From contig CM043791.1 of NCBI GenBank assembly GCA_023974075.1, forward strand, positions 25,735,142 to 25,799,141: DNA of 64,000 bases, written 5' to 3'. Within the stretch, counting starts at the first letter, position 1; every line of letters starts with the position of its first letter. The translations under genes were made by a program, and so were the position numbers. The stretch comes from Chaenocephalus aceratus (Eukaryota; Chordata; Actinopteri; Perciformes; Channichthyidae). Shown one piece after another: positions 1-41,072 of the stretch. A model generated the notes under the pieces. The model had not been told where the DNA came from and ran no database searches. It worked only from the letters and a program-made list of their open reading frames with translations.

Positions 1-1805
1 GGTCACAGGGATTTGCTTGGGAACTGTCCACATTACAAACACATCCACACAACGCTGTGAAAGTATATGACATCATTCACCCATGTCATTGGAGAGCTCT
101 TCAAAGTGAGCACAACTGCTATAGTGGCCGTGAGGGCAATCCAGGCGATGCATGATTCACTCTATTTCCTAGTTTCTTTTTGCACATTTGGATGACCCCA
201 TTGCAAACAGGCATTATGGAATACTAATCAACGAAAAACAGTTGTATTGCAACTCTGAAGCAAACACAGGTTGACTTGCAAAGGAATTTAACTATTCAGA
301 GGCAAAGGTGCTCCGAGCAACTCAGAGCAGAGCAGGTAGAGATTTATGACAATAATCGTTTCCGTGGGCAAACATGAAATGAGCTGTCATTTGAGACGCT
401 TTGAAAGACCTTCTCTTGATATCAGATTAGAGAGGAAAACAGTGCCCAAGGGTGTGTGTCTGCCAGGTTGAGTGTGCATGTGTGTTAATAGGCCTATGTG
501 ATGAATGAGAACCCTGCGTACAGTATGCCAGCAGGGATTGGAGGCAAAACCTTTTTATTTAACTAGAGCACACACCAGCATGCCAAGGGCGTCCTACACC
601 ACTACTTCCGTGCGCTCAATTGGACCACACCCATTTTCCAACTTCATTTTGCTCTCAATTACACATCTGTAAAGTTTTGTGTCTGCATCTTGCACGTCGA
701 GGACGCTATAACAGTCTCACAATCTGTCCTCAGATCGACATATAAACACCTGGCAAAGAACTGTGGTAGTTCTCGCTAGTAGGTGTCTCAAGGACCACAT
801 TTTGTCATGATGACACACACAGAATCACAAAGTCCAAAAACTATTTCAGCCATGCTGCGCAGCTGGTACTCATGTTGGAGATAATTGATGTGCTCAAACC
901 TGGCTGGTGTAATATCCTGTACATAGGCTGTTTCTAAGCTTGTCAGGTGTTATGTTCACACATCTCACACTTCCTTCAGTGGTCATCAGTGAGTGCATGT
1001 GTTTTTAAGAGGAAAAGAGTGTCTGGGTCTGGTCTGGGACTGGAGTTGAGCAGCGATTAGGTGATGCTTTGTGGTAGCGGTGAGTGTGGCGAACTTCTAA
1101 CGGTGTTTTGGCCGAGGCCAGGAAACCACAGCTAGCGTATTACCAGACTGAGGAAAACCAAAGTGCGTTTGTGTGTATGCGCAAAGACCACCCAGACTGC
1201 TGAGTTTTTTCCCCCTTCAAGCAAGTGGAGGTGAAGCAAGAGTGTAAACAAATTAAAGAAGGATAATGAAGAAAAGGGGTGAAAACCGACGAGGAGAAAG
1301 GTGAGAATTACAAATTGGTGACAAAAAAATCTGTGCTGGAAAATTATGAATTCAGTATAGGTTAAGCAAACACACAAACACACTGTATACACACAAACAC
1401 CCTTCCCCTGTATGGTGGCTGTGTCTGTAACAGTGGTGTGCGTGTCAGTTAGCCATTATGTTGATGGCATGATTCCTATCAGGAGCGACCGGGGGTCACA
1501 CTGTAAACATCATGTCTAATTGAAAGAGAGAAAGAGAGGGAGAGAGGGGGGGGGAGAGAAAGAGAGAAAATGAAAGAATGGAGTGAGGAGGATTTAGTAG
1601 GAAAATGAACAAAAATAAGAATGGCAGAGAGCAGCAGCTATCAGCTACAGCATCAGTGTCCTGGCTCCAGACGTCTATGTTAGCCCCCCTGCCTCAACTA
1701 CATCCCCTCCCCCTTTGTCTGCCCCCCCCATTCTCCTTTCCCCACCTGTGTCCTCTAGCCTCCTGCTTTAGATAAAAACACGAATACATGCTGCCCAACT
1801 ATGTA

Positions 1806-1837
1806 TGTGTGTGTGTGTGTGTGGTGGTGTGTGTGTG

Positions 1838-1871
<34 letters not shown>
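1806..1871. repeat. (GT)n microsatellite, interrupted
   Basis: Alternating TG with several GTGG phase breaks, in lgr6 intron 1. Confidence 0.95.
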
Positions 1872-2070
1872 TGAAGGCTGGGAAAATAAAGTGAACTTTC
1901 TAAGTGTTTCAAGCAGATGTTGAAGCTGGTGATGCATGGCTAAGTCTAAATATATGATCACTGATGTGCAATGGGCCTCTTGCAGAATCTAAATGAATGC
2001 TTATACCTCAGGGCAGCAAAGTGATAAAAGTAAAGGGTGTGTACCCAAGCCAAATGGTAAATGTTTTCAA

Positions 2071-2165
2071 GGTGTGTGTGTGTGTGTGTGGTGTGTGTGT
2101 GTGTGTGGGTGTGTGTGTGTGGGTGTGTGTGTGTGTGTAGTGTGTGTGTGTGGTGTGTGGTTGTG
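2071..2165. repeat. (GT)n microsatellite, interrupted
   Basis: TG runs broken by GTGGTG, GGG and TAG units, in lgr6 intron 1. ORFs across it encode only Cys/Val. Confidence 0.95.
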
Positions 2166-3692
2166 TTGGTTGGGGGAGGAGGTGCTCTGGATACAGGCCA
2201 GCAAACTACCAGCTGTGATCAGAGTTGGGGAACAGAGTTACAAGCGTTAGAAAACAACAGTGACATACGGTATGTCATTATAGAAGATATTTACCTGTAA
2301 AGTATCATAAAGGGGATTTTTTTCTGCAAGCATTTGCCTTTTACATTCCTTCCTTTATTTCTTATTCTTTCCTGCAAGTGTTCACCTTAAAGTGTCAATT
2401 GCTCGTCTCTCTCCTAGAGTCCCTGAGGACCGAGCGGTGAACACCAGCAGAAAAGCCGCTTTGCCTTGCTACAAAAGTGATATTTATGCCAAAAGGGTGT
2501 TGAAGAGAAGGGATAGGCAGTTAGCGTTGGATAGTGCAGCGGTTTGTGGTTTCCTGAGAGCAACCTGGGAGGCTTTTAAATGTCGCTCAGGGACAGACGG
2601 CAGGTAGGCAGGTAGAGGACAACAATGGAAACAATGACAATTCCTACGGGAGCGGCAGGCAGGGAAGACACAGAGGCCATAGTGTGCTCTACCGCTCCAT
2701 ATCCTGTCCTTTATAAATAAGTAGAAAGCAATCACGACACAAGATCTTAAGGAGAACTAGGGTGGAGGAGGTGAAGATCAGGAAAATAAATGTCTTTTTA
2801 GAGTGTATGCACAGGAGCCTGCATGTGGATTGAACACAACTGTGGTTGGTATTTGTTGAGGTCAGGCCTGTGCCAAGTGACTGAATATGTAAATCTGTCA
2901 ATTTCGTGTGATAGCAGTGTGACGCAAGTATGACACGGGGCCTAGGAATGTGCTCCGTGTGACGCGTGGTTGAGGGGTGAAGGGCTGCTTCTGACTGAGA
3001 GGATTCAGAATGCCTGCATGGCCCAGATTCCTATTCAGCCCCTTTCCAACCCTGGGAATCCATGGGAATGTTTGTGTGTGAGTGTGTGCATGAATCTGTG
3101 CAAGTGCACTAGCCCTCTCTTCTCCACTACAGAGAAGGCATTGTGTAGTTCTGGGCCAGGCCACGACAAATGTCCCTAACTGCTCTAGTGCGTGTACATA
3201 CATAACACATGTGCATTCATGACCTGTGACTTTGCGAATTGTCATTTGTGTATATGTCTAAAGTAGGATAGCACATACATGTTTATATATTTATCATTTT
3301 TCTTTAAAGGAGCAGATTGGTTGTCACTTCTAAAGTTTTGTTTCTTGCTGCAAGAAGATGGAGTTTGGCTTGTTAAGTTTGTCCTTTTTCCCCCTCCTTC
3401 TGTCAAACACTCTGGTGCTATAAGTTGCATACTTTTGTGAAATATCTGGAATAGAAAGTGAAGACTAAAACGAAAAATAGTGATCTCCAGACATAAAGAA
3501 GAATATTGACAAAAGCGGTGCGTGTGGGACATGGCTCTCAGAGTTCCCCCCCGTACCTGTACATGCTCATTCTGTCTCTGTCTGCCTATCTGTGTGATCG
3601 CTGGCCAGGCTTGCTGACTAAAGTGGCTCATGTTGGGCTGGCAGTGTGCAGGTGATGACTAGTAAGAGCTAATGATACTTAATGCCCTTCCA

Positions 3693-3708
3693 ACACACAC
3701 ACACCACA

Positions 3709-3765
<57 letters not shown>

Positions 3766-3778
3766 ACACACACACACA

Positions 3779-3809
<31 letters not shown>

Positions 3810-3862
3810 ACACAACCACACACACACACACACACACACACACCACACCACACACACACACA
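3693..3862. repeat. (CA)n microsatellite, about 170 bp
   Basis: CA repeat with recurring CACCACA phase slips. Long open frames of His/Thr or Cys/Val on both strands are artefacts of the repeat. Confidence 0.95.
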
Positions 3863-4806
3863 AGGTTGCACAAACATGAAAGTACGTACACACACTTTAC
3901 TTGCAGACACCCTCAGATGCACATACTGACTTAATGATGGTTAATGCCCTAGCCAATCCCCCTGAGCAGCATCAAAGCGTCCCACAGAGCTGTGCTGATG
4001 GTAGCAGAGATTAGATCAGGAGAATGGGCCACTGGGGCGGGAGTTAGCTAAAGGGAACAAAGAAGCAATCACAGACACACTTAAATGTTGCACACATGTG
4101 CACACACCTCAGGCCACAAACATCACATGCCATAGCCAAATGGGGATACTGCGCAGGTGGAAAAAGGGATGTAGAAAGAGAAGGTAGAGAGACAAATGAA
4201 GTAGGGAGAGAAAAAGATTACTTATGGACTCTTAATTTAGTTAAGTAAGCTGACCTGAATGCAGAAACAGCAGACGGGTCACTATGGCATAATAGTTTAA
4301 TTCTTACTAAGACTGAACTTACAGGTGTATTTTCCATCTGTCGTAAAGGGAGGCTGGAGGGAATTCTTCCACTGCAGAGTCTCTGCAACTGCAGCCAGAC
4401 TTACTCACGTCTCTATTTCATGTCTGAGTAGGACCAAAGAGGAAATCTGGACTTTTTACATGCATGGCAAGAGGCCAAACAAAATCTCTTTAAACCAACA
4501 GCAGCCACATGTACTCATTGGTATGGGGGTAAGATTTCATCAAGTCCTGATCTAAGTTCATATCTAGATGCTATCCGTTGCTACTGCTGAATATATGGAG
4601 CAGATGAGCTGTTCATAGATCTGTAAAATAGGAGTGTGCCAGCCAGGAGTGGATTTGAGCAGTCTTCTAACTAGCTCCAGAGTCCTCCTGTTTCTGCCAT
4701 TCAAACAAATGAAGTTATAATGGAGCCTGACACTAATACTCATTGGGTTTCATTTACTGTTGTATCCACTGCTGAGAATCTGCATGCAGGAAAGGAAACC
4801 TCTGTA

Positions 4807-6198
4807 ATGCTGCGTTCACAACGGACGCGATGCGAATATTCGCTTTGCTCTAATCGCTCCTATTGCATCGCTCTAGTCTAATTGTGCGTTCACACCTTCA
4901 CACCGGATGCGATGCGAATATTCGCTTCGCTCTAGACGCTCGAGTTTCACCGCGGCTGCCAGCTGTGTTTACTCGCATCATTCAAACAAGACGCGCTACA
5001 GGGAGCTACAACTACACAACAAATGAACATATTTTACCGTGATTAAATTGTAATACACGTTTCTAAATGATGACGACGTAACAACATACTGATACCGGTT
5101 AGTAAAAACCATGAATTAATGCTTGACAAGTCTGCAGACAAGACGGCAGGCGAAAAACCTTTTAAAATGCTTGTTTTCTGAATGGAGATTGGGTCGACCA
5201 GGCTAAGCTAACGTTGTATATGCTCACTCCACACTCATAACAACGGCCTACAGACATTAAATAAACCAGCGACTGTATTCACCATGACACAGACAGTCTG
5301 TGGTTTGTACATGTTTAACTTTTGTACAGTTTCTGAACAGATATGAGGAGCTGTGATCTCTGTGTGCTAACTGCTAACAGCTAATGGCTGATATTTTCTG
5401 GTTGAACGTCAGTAACGGCAGGCTGAGATCCTCACCGCTGATTGGCTTCCGCGAGAATGCGCCAAGTGAATTTGACGCTCGAGTTGAAAAAATGGAACTC
5501 TCGCGTTTGACTCGGCACAGTTCAATCGCCTCAATCGCTTGATTCGCGCCGCGTCCACCGCTTCATGCTCGCCGTCGGAGCGAATTTGCGTCTGTCCGCG
5601 TCTCTGCATTGACTTAAAGGCCCTGACACACCAGGCCGAAATCGGCCGTTTTCGTTAGTCGGACGACGAAGCGTGCCCTGTCGCCCAAACTCAATTTGGT
5701 GTGTCCCGCATCGTCGGCCGTGACACGCCTTATTTGGCCTTTCATAGCCGAATCAGTGCATGAGAAGCTAAACGGTTGCTTGAGAATGTCTTCCACAAGC
5801 AGCACTCCAATGGCTGATAGCTCCAGTACCGCACAAAACATGTTTTCGATGGACGAGAGTGAAAATGGAATGCACACGCTATTTGTTGTTTGTTTAGATC
5901 ACGCAGTCGTTCTTCTTCTCTGTCTTCCGGTTGTTGCCTCTTTTGAATGACGAATACACACTACCGCCGCCTGCTGGTAAGGAGAGTTATTGCCACTCAC
6001 GCATGCACAGTTCGTACGTGCTCGGCTGAAGTCTTTGCGGTGTGTTCCAGTGCGACACATGGCCAAGACGCAGGAGAACACGGCGACGCAACAGTCGGCG
6101 TCGGTGAGTTCTCTGGTGACTGCTTGGTGTGTCAGGGCCTTTACATGTAATCGCGCCGCCCCCAAAACATCGCATCGCATCCGGTGTGAACGCAGCAT
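4807..6198. mobile_element. inverted-repeat (MITE-like) DNA element with a second element inside
   Basis: The left end ATGCTGCGTTCACAACGG matches the reverse complement of the right end, CCGGTGTGAACGCAGCAT. Part of the left end (CACACCGGATGCGATGCGAA) is repeated at about 4900-4919. A different inverted-repeat element sits inside at 5615-6143. No transposase ORF. The target duplication is unclear. Internal bases 5000-5402 match the core of the element at 43224-43992. Confidence 0.75.
5615..6143. mobile_element. nested 529-bp MITE-like element
   Basis: The ends are inverted repeats: TAAAGGCCCTGACACACCA at the left and TGGTGTGTCAGGGCCTTTA at the right, perfectly complementary over about 19 bases. 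The outermost TA on each side would fit a TA target duplication. No coding capacity. It lies inside the larger element at 4807-6198, so it is the younger insertion. Confidence 0.75.
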
Positions 6199-7106
6199 AA
6201 GAGAAACCTTTCCAGGATGTGTGGAAAAGTGGTGAAATTTGTAACCCTTTTCCAACACATTTCAGAGACAAGTCCTGTGATATTGAAAGATTTCATTGTG
6301 TGGAATAACCATTATCTTCGATTGAGGATGAAACAAAAATATGCTTTCCTGCACGTCATGTACGATCATATATGAAAGCCAAAACAACAGATTAGTGAAC
6401 TATGGGGACGGCTACGTATGAATGCTTTCTGCTTTCCAAAGCTATGTCCTACCCACAACAGCTGCCTGTCAGTCTTGTCCACATGTTGGAGGCAGTTGTA
6501 TGTTGTGTAGTGCCGACTGTTCCAACACTTCCTGTTCCATTACTGAAGTGCTTGACCTTTCACCCCCCCTCTCCGTCTCATGACAGGGTGTGTGTGGGAG
6601 GACAAGAAGCGGACATACAGTGTGTGTGTGCACACGTGTGTGTGCGGTATACCAGGGGATGAAGAAGTCCCAGAGGGCATGAATATGCTTCCCATGACAT
6701 GGCCATAGACTAAACAGCCGCTCGCTCCACCCAGACATCCGCCTGTCAGTCTCCCCTAAACCACAGCGAGCGGAAAACATGGGAACACAAAAACACAGAC
6801 GCATCTCCCTTTTCAGTTTCCTTATCTCTTCTATTCTTTCCTTCCTCCCCTCTCTCTGTTTCCCTGCTCTTTTGTAGCCCAGTCCTCCCCGTGGCCCTCC
6901 TTGTCCAGGTGAAAGACTTCTCCTCGCCCTCTCCCTCGCTCTTTGTGACCAGTGAATGAGAGAAAGAGAGAATAAGAGAGGGAAAGATAAAGAGAGAGTG
7001 CCTTTGGACACAAAGGGCAGTGTACCCCTCCCAGGAAGTCTGAAAAAAAAAAGCATCTTTAGAGGAAGGAGGAGGGGAGGACAGCATTGTACCCTTCTTC
7101 CTGACT

Positions 7107-7107
7107 C

Positions 7108-7183
<76 letters not shown>

Positions 7184-7190
7184 TGTGCAA
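7107..7190. repeat. (GT)n microsatellite, about 84 bp
   Basis: Nearly pure GT run in lgr6 intron 1, ending in TTGTGTG. Polypurine sequence precedes it at 6955-7080. Confidence 0.95.
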
Positions 7191-10100
7191 GCTCATGTGT
7201 GACCATGAGAGAAACTAAATGCCAAAGCAGTCAGTCTATTCAGATAGAAAAAAGCTAACACACTTAGACCTCACCCTTACGCACAGTACACACACACACA
7301 CTCTACTCTCTGTCACACACACTAACACAACCATTTAGGCCCTCTTTAAGGCGGCGCCCTAGCATTGACTACCAGTTGCATTGTGTGGAATAAAAGATCC
7401 TCTTTCATCATGGCCTTAACTGTTTCAAAACACTAAGCAGAGAGGATCAGACTGGCTGAATCTGACTGAAGACATTACTGTCATAGTTACAGTAAAAGAC
7501 AGCCAAGGTGTGGCTCTAGCACCGCTAATGCAGAACTCCTACCCTCTGGGCAAGGCTCTGGTTGTTGATTTCCACTAAAGATCTATTACTCTAATGTTCC
7601 TCAAAGATAAGCCGCCTTCAAAGGTGCAGAGCTTACCGCCATTATTGGCTGTTTGTTTGCTGAGAGTCTCCACCTGAGCGAGTTAGAAAGGGTTTGGCAG
7701 GGAGACAAGGAGAAAGAGAGAGAGGGAGCAGGGAAGGAAGTGAGAGGGAATGCCTCAGGGTTTGGCTCTTGCGAAGTGATGTGTGTGTGTGTGTGTGTGT
7801 GAGAGAGCATCATTGAAAACATCCTTCTCAAGGGCAACAATGTAAGGCTTTTTGTTTACATGCTTGTGCTGCATTGTTATGTACTGTACCTGCAATTTTA
7901 TGCTTGAGCAACATGCCAGAAACTCTCCATACAAGTTTATTTAGTTTCACCTTCGAGACAGTGGTATTATCAAAAGTAAAATGTATCAAGCAATCTCCCC
8001 TCAGCTTGCTCCCAGACAGCTTTGTCTGACAGACACATTTCACCAGTGACGGTAGAAAGGGACACCTGACTGCTGATGGCATCTGTCCTGCTGTGAGGGT
8101 ATATTCACTCACTAGGGTGGTCCATCATCCAACCTCACAAAAGCCTGGAGTGCCTGCGGGTGTTTGGAGTCTGGTAACATAAATAAGGGTGTTTTTTTCA
8201 TATGATGTGGCCAGTTGTTTTGAGCGAAATCAACCAACTCTTGTCAGAAAAGGTTCCAGTTTAAATGTGGCGACAATGGAGCTAGGGGAACATTCACACC
8301 CACACTGCCTTTGATCACACAGCCGATAAGATACGTCAGTAGTTCTTTTGACGGTGAAGAGGGAAATATGATAAATTACATTATTTCAACTACCGGACTG
8401 TGTAACCCCATGCTACAGTTGACATTTGAAACATCGATGGGGAGAGGTAGAGTGGCATAAGAGAATAGGAGAGAAAGGGCCAAGGCTGATGAATGGAAAT
8501 GTAGCTCTGCGTCTTCATGCTTCCATTCCACCTTTTAGAAAAACTCCTTGCCTTGGGTACTCTATCAATCAAAACATACAACAGTCAAATATCAAGAACT
8601 TTAGCTTTATTCCCATGCCAAACTTTCCTCCTCTCTTATATTCACACACACACAAGCTTACGCACACTTTGAAGAAAGAAGAATAAAATCAGTTTAAGCA
8701 CATTATGTATCTGCAAATCATGGAGCGATGGAGGAAACAGGAAAGGAAAAATGCCAATGTTTTCTTTACTCCTTCAATTGCTGCAATATTGGCCACAATG
8801 TTACACATGCTACTGTGCTTGAACACACACAATTACATGCAGGCACATGAAAATGTAATTCTTCTCCAGGGAAACAGAAAGAGATCAGTGGGGGCTTTGT
8901 CAGTCATTCTCGGGTTCAGAGTGGAGGGGGATAAAAAGAACATTTAAGAGGCACATTTGGGAGTGTGTTTGTTGAGGGATGGGTCTCCATCCTCTTCTCC
9001 TAATATTGCTAAGGAGTCTTTAGTTCGTCATTCAGCAGCAGACGGAGATCTGAAGGGAGGAGATAGCCTGTATGCCTGTGGTGATTGAAAGATGTGTTGT
9101 CCTGCGAGCAATATCAGACTGCTTTCTTGACGCTGTGATGGCCAAGATAAGGAAAAATGGTTCCCTACTGAAATCTCTTATGAAAAAGAAAGAAAGGGAA
9201 CCACATGAACGTCCATCCTTTCCCTCACAGCAATCTGTTCCCATGCACCGTGTGTGGTGAAAGCGACCATGGACTGTTCCCACAACATCTGCCGGCTCAC
9301 TGGATAACAATAGGGGTGAAAATGAGCGACAGACATGTTACCACACACACCGCAGTCACCTAAAAATGGAAGAAATATTGCACACAGAGATACTGACACA
9401 CACACACTTTGCACTCATTCTCCCTCCCCTCTGCCAATAAAATGGGGACACTGAAACCCCAAATCTAATTGTGAAACCCCCCTACGCCACACTCCAAAAG
9501 ACTGCGAAATCTTTAAGCGCTCTCTTTCTAATTTCTTCTGCGGCCGTTTATTTGGGCTGAAAATATCTGCACCTCACAGCGCCAGCCGACACAATGTACA
9601 TGTGGTAGTCATCAATCATAATTATCATGGTTTAAAAAAGCCACAGCTGTTATTTGATTTTAAAAACAAGCCATGGCGCAGCGCCTTCCAACGATACGTC
9701 AAGTTGTCAGCGGAGGCCTTGGCCTGCACAGCAGAAATGTATTTCTCTCTCCGGCTTCCCAATGTGCTTGTTGGAGAGCACAGCAGAAATGAGCTGCATT
9801 CAACCTTCCACCATGACTCACCACTGTGCGTCTTTATTTTTAAACATGTTCTCTCTCCATTGCTGAGTGTTTATTCTGTCTGAGTGAGGTCGCTGTTATG
9901 GACTTCACACAACGTTTGTTTATGGCTTATTTAATCAGGACCAGATAATGGAGGGGTGTCTCCATTCTTGGGCGCATCCCCAGAAGCCGGCTGATGTGTC
10001 TTTGTCTATGCGTGTGCCTGCATGGGTGCATGTGTTTCTATGATTTAATGATCACCCCCAGAATGTTCCAATAAATATTTGTCTCAGAAGAATATTAGTA

Positions 10101-12476
10101 CACCGACAATGAATATAATTATGTATGTGTATTGTTCTCGAGGCCCCGTGAGGAGATTGTGTGCTTCCTGTGTTATATCATGTGATGTCACCCATTGTTG
10201 ATTATGTAAATTGGTGTGCCATTTCTGCTGGCTGTGTCATTTCTATGACAACTTTGTTATCACTTATATTTACCTCTGACTTTAATCAAGCCGTAGTGCA
10301 TTACACTTGTTGCATTCATTCCCAAATTACTGCCTGGAGTCAAAGAAGATTGTGCCAAATTGGACAAACAAAAAAATAATTTACATGAAATCTCCACAGT
10401 ACTAGTGTTGAGATGGAAACCTGAGGTCAGCAACTCCTTTAGGAAAAAGGATGTAAATATTTGTATATATAATAAAATTACATAATATACATATATATAT
10501 ACATATTTTTTCATTTATGGTTTCTTTGATGAAATATATACATACGTTGAAAATGTAAAAAAGTAATGAATCACGTTATGAGCAGCTGAATTTGAATGCG
10601 TCTTTCATATTTAACTGCAATATTTTCAAACAAATTGTTTAGATAAGAGCAATATATGGACATTAATGAGACAAGAATATTTAAATTGCCATGCAAAGTA
10701 TATTTCTGTTAAAAAGACACATGGCTTCATTGAATTTTTCACACTACACAGCATTGTGTGTTTCCTTGAAAAGCATTTTTTGAGTGCTTGGCCAACTGCA
10801 TCTTTTGTTTGCGGTCTCCTTTCCTTTTATTGGCAAATTGCGATCTTTTATGGTGCATTACCCAACACCAGCTGTCAACATGCTTTAGAATTCTCCGCAG
10901 CAAACATGTGTATAATGCCACTCCTTTGCTTGTAGTGGCCTATCAGAACAGAAAATGCAGAGAATAGAGGTATGCTGGTAAAAACTAGCATCTATGTCAA
11001 TAACGGGTCATGTTGAATGAGAATGCCTTATTTGGTTCTGTTACTGACAAAAGCAAGGTCATTAGAGAATTAGCCATTTTCCCTTCAACACTGATCGAAA
11101 GCATCCAGAGTAACACCTTGAACCCCTTTCTCTGCAGTCAGACCTCCCAGGAGGGGGCATGTGCAATAGGAAATTCCCGTGAAGTGAAATGAACATGCCA
11201 AAATTCTGGTTTCGTAAGGAAAATATTCAATGTCAGCAGAGCCTGTAAAAAGTCTATATACAGTAATTATTTTACTTACAAAATATCCTATTGAAAGGAC
11301 ACAGTTAATCTTGCAAGCTCATCCCTTTCATAAGAACATACCCCCTGACCCAAAGTGACAGCGGGGGCCCACATCCTGATGTTAAATATTATGCTTGACA
11401 GGGTACCACGCTGTTGGTATACTGAATTTGTCTGGTCACAACTCCTAAAAATAACAGACTACTCATACACCACAATTGGTGAACCATGCAGTATTCTTTC
11501 CACATCGCCCCTGAAGCTGAATACAGATCATGCCTTTGGATAGATTCAACCAGCCCCCTGTCAGCTTGGCTGACTCGACAAACAAACATCGAGTGTGTCA
11601 AAACTTCCAACTGCAAAAGGCTTCTGAGAGCACAGTTTACACTTGCTAGCCCGGTGGTCTGGCTTTATGAGCAATGGTTAGTGTCATACACACACACACG
11701 CAAACACATGCACATACAATCCTCACTCTTGAAAACTCATGCGAGACCCCAAGGGCTGTGAAAGCTAAGAAGGGGTGACGTAGCACCTCTTGCTTTCATT
11801 GTGCTTATCAAATGACCTTACATGACTGGGGCTACAAGTTTATGTATGTTTTCTACCAGAGGCTGACACATTAGTTGTCCTCATACTATCCCAAGTTTTC
11901 ATGTGTGAATTAATTGAATAATTCACTCACTGAGTGTGTGTGTGTATGCATGTATTTGAGCATCTTGCACCTCTACCTCTTTGACCGCAACGCAGCTGCG
12001 TCAACACTTGCCCCACAGCACACCCTTTCACGTCAGAGTGTGTGTCAGAGGCAGAGAAATGGAGTGCGTCTACATTACAGCTATGAACAAAAGGGGAAGA
12101 GGGTGGTCTCTTGAGAAACCTGAGGAGGAAGAAGGAGAGGGAGATAGATATGGAGGGTCAGATCTGAGAGAAGGTAGAGTGAGACATCTGGAAAAGAGAA
12201 AGAATCACTGGGACGTGGAGGAAATTACAGCTGCCCAACAATGATTCATTGGGGAACATTTCTCTTCTCCATCTCCCTCTCCTCCTCTCATCTTCTCTAC
12301 CTAACCCTCTAACCTCTCTCTGCGTACTACTCCCCATTCTTGGCGATTGATTGCCATGTGAAAAACGCATTCTAAACATTTGTAATTTGACATGCCCCAA
12401 GCATCTTCAAGGAACATTGATAATGTATACACTGATGGATACATTTATACTGATGTTCCCCTTTTACTCTCCCCAG

Positions 12477-34791
<22,315 letters not shown>

Positions 34792-36119
34792 GCTTCCATG
34801 CTAGCTGTCTGAATATCTGGGACACTAAAGACACTAAAGGACCATCATCAAGCAGCAGCAAGACCAGCTCTGGGTTATCAATCCTGCAAGCACCTCAGAA
34901 TGAGTCCCACAGAGACTGTAGAGTACTAGAGAGAAGTCTATAAGAACACTACAAAGTGCCTCTTAAAATGGAGAGTGTCACTAAAAGTTCCCTGAGACAT
35001 TAAAGGAAATACCACAATACATCACGTCTGAAAACAAAAAGACTATTTCAGACAGTACCCAGTGGACTGCATCAGACATGAACTTGCATGACAAAAAGAA
35101 GTTCAAATATATTAAATTCTAAGCATCAGACAAATCAATGGTTTAGCCAGGGGGGAATAAAGGTAGAACCAGTAGAATTTTAAGTGTACATGTTTATACT
35201 GGAATGTGATTATGTGACATGCAGCTTAGAGGTTACAGATGGTTCGGTTGTATTCTAAGTGGTTATGTTATTTGTTTGGTATAAAATATAAGTTCTATCC
35301 TATTGCTAAGTATGTTTCAAAGAAAGGGAGTCATTATCAGACACACCAGGACATTTTTACCAGAGTAAGCTAAAAATTCACAGGAATGTTATTATCAGAT
35401 ATATTTCTTTGCAACTGTGTGGTAGCCGTCAGAGAATGTTGAAACAAAATGGATTGCAGTTTCATCTGGTTTACACTATTCTGTCTCATATATGCAAATA
35501 GGAAACATGCAGTTATACAGACTGAATGGAATGTAGCTATCTTTCAACAGACATTAGAGTAGGCTAGCAATATGTACATACAATGTAACTACCTCTGAAC
35601 TAGCATGGTATTGACTCACTACAGCCTTAAGATGTTTGTCTTCCTTTTTATATGATGAACAGCAAATATATAATTTTATATATTAAGAAATAAATTCTTA
35701 GTTTGTAAAAAAAACTTGCTATTTAGGATGTACATACTTTGTATACAACTGGTAAGCATATGTTTTAATAAAATTATTATCTTCATACTTTTTATGCCAT
35801 CACTAGTCTGCTTATGCTACCACTGTGAAACACACTCCATTCGCCGAGAGGCCAAGCTTTTCATGTATCAAAATGAATTGCAACAGTTAGTGTTCAAACT
35901 CAACTTTAATATCACAAATCAAACAAATACATATACAAATTATACATATAAATATGTGGGTATTTCTGGATTTAGAAAAAGGAATGCACACATAGTAAAA
36001 GGAAGTAGGAATAAGCACTAAATATAATTTTTTAAATAATACCCTTTAAAGGTCGACAGGTATAAGGCTTGGTGGCTCTTGAAAAGAGAGATCTTTGACT
36101 TTAACAAGCACGATGCAAA
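34792..36119. other. convergent lgr6/ube2t intergenic region
   Basis: Mostly lgr6 3' UTR with three AATAAA signals; the part next to 36120 should hold the ube2t 3' UTR. No clear minus-strand AATAAA close to the ube2t stop. No ORF supported. Confidence 0.5.
35156..35161 (+). terminator. lgr6: lgr6 polyadenylation signals and 3' UTR
   Basis: AATAAA is found at 35156-35161, 35689-35694 and 35767-35772 after the lgr6 stop at 34791. The sequence to about 35790 is A/T-rich with no supported ORF and fits a long 3' UTR. The convergent ube2t stop lies at 36120, so the two 3' ends are close and may overlap. Confidence 0.45.

Positions 36120-41072
<4,953 letters not shown>

Larger units (their letters stand above)
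1..12476 (+). other. lgr6: lgr6 intron 1 (partial): no exon seen
   Basis: The exon at 12477 begins in phase 2 with DLSMNNIS, which in LGR genes is the second coding exon, so this stretch is the 3' part of intron 1. I looked for the signal-peptide and cysteine-cap exon and found none. Contents are GT/CA microsatellites, G/A-rich low-complexity stretches (for example 1524-1570 and 6955-7090) and a nested inverted-repeat element at 4807-6198. Nothing else is recognisable. Confidence 0.7.

Noticed and set aside
3659..3929. Overlapping Cys/Val and His/Thr open frames on both strands (also at 19445-19812 and 22272-22727)
   Set aside because: These are translations of CA/GT microsatellites, which are open in all frames by composition.
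6469..7206. 245-codon minus-strand open frame
   Set aside because: It begins in the translated GT array and runs through polypurine/polypyrimidine sequence in lgr6 intron 1. It has no domain, no splice context and low-complexity composition.
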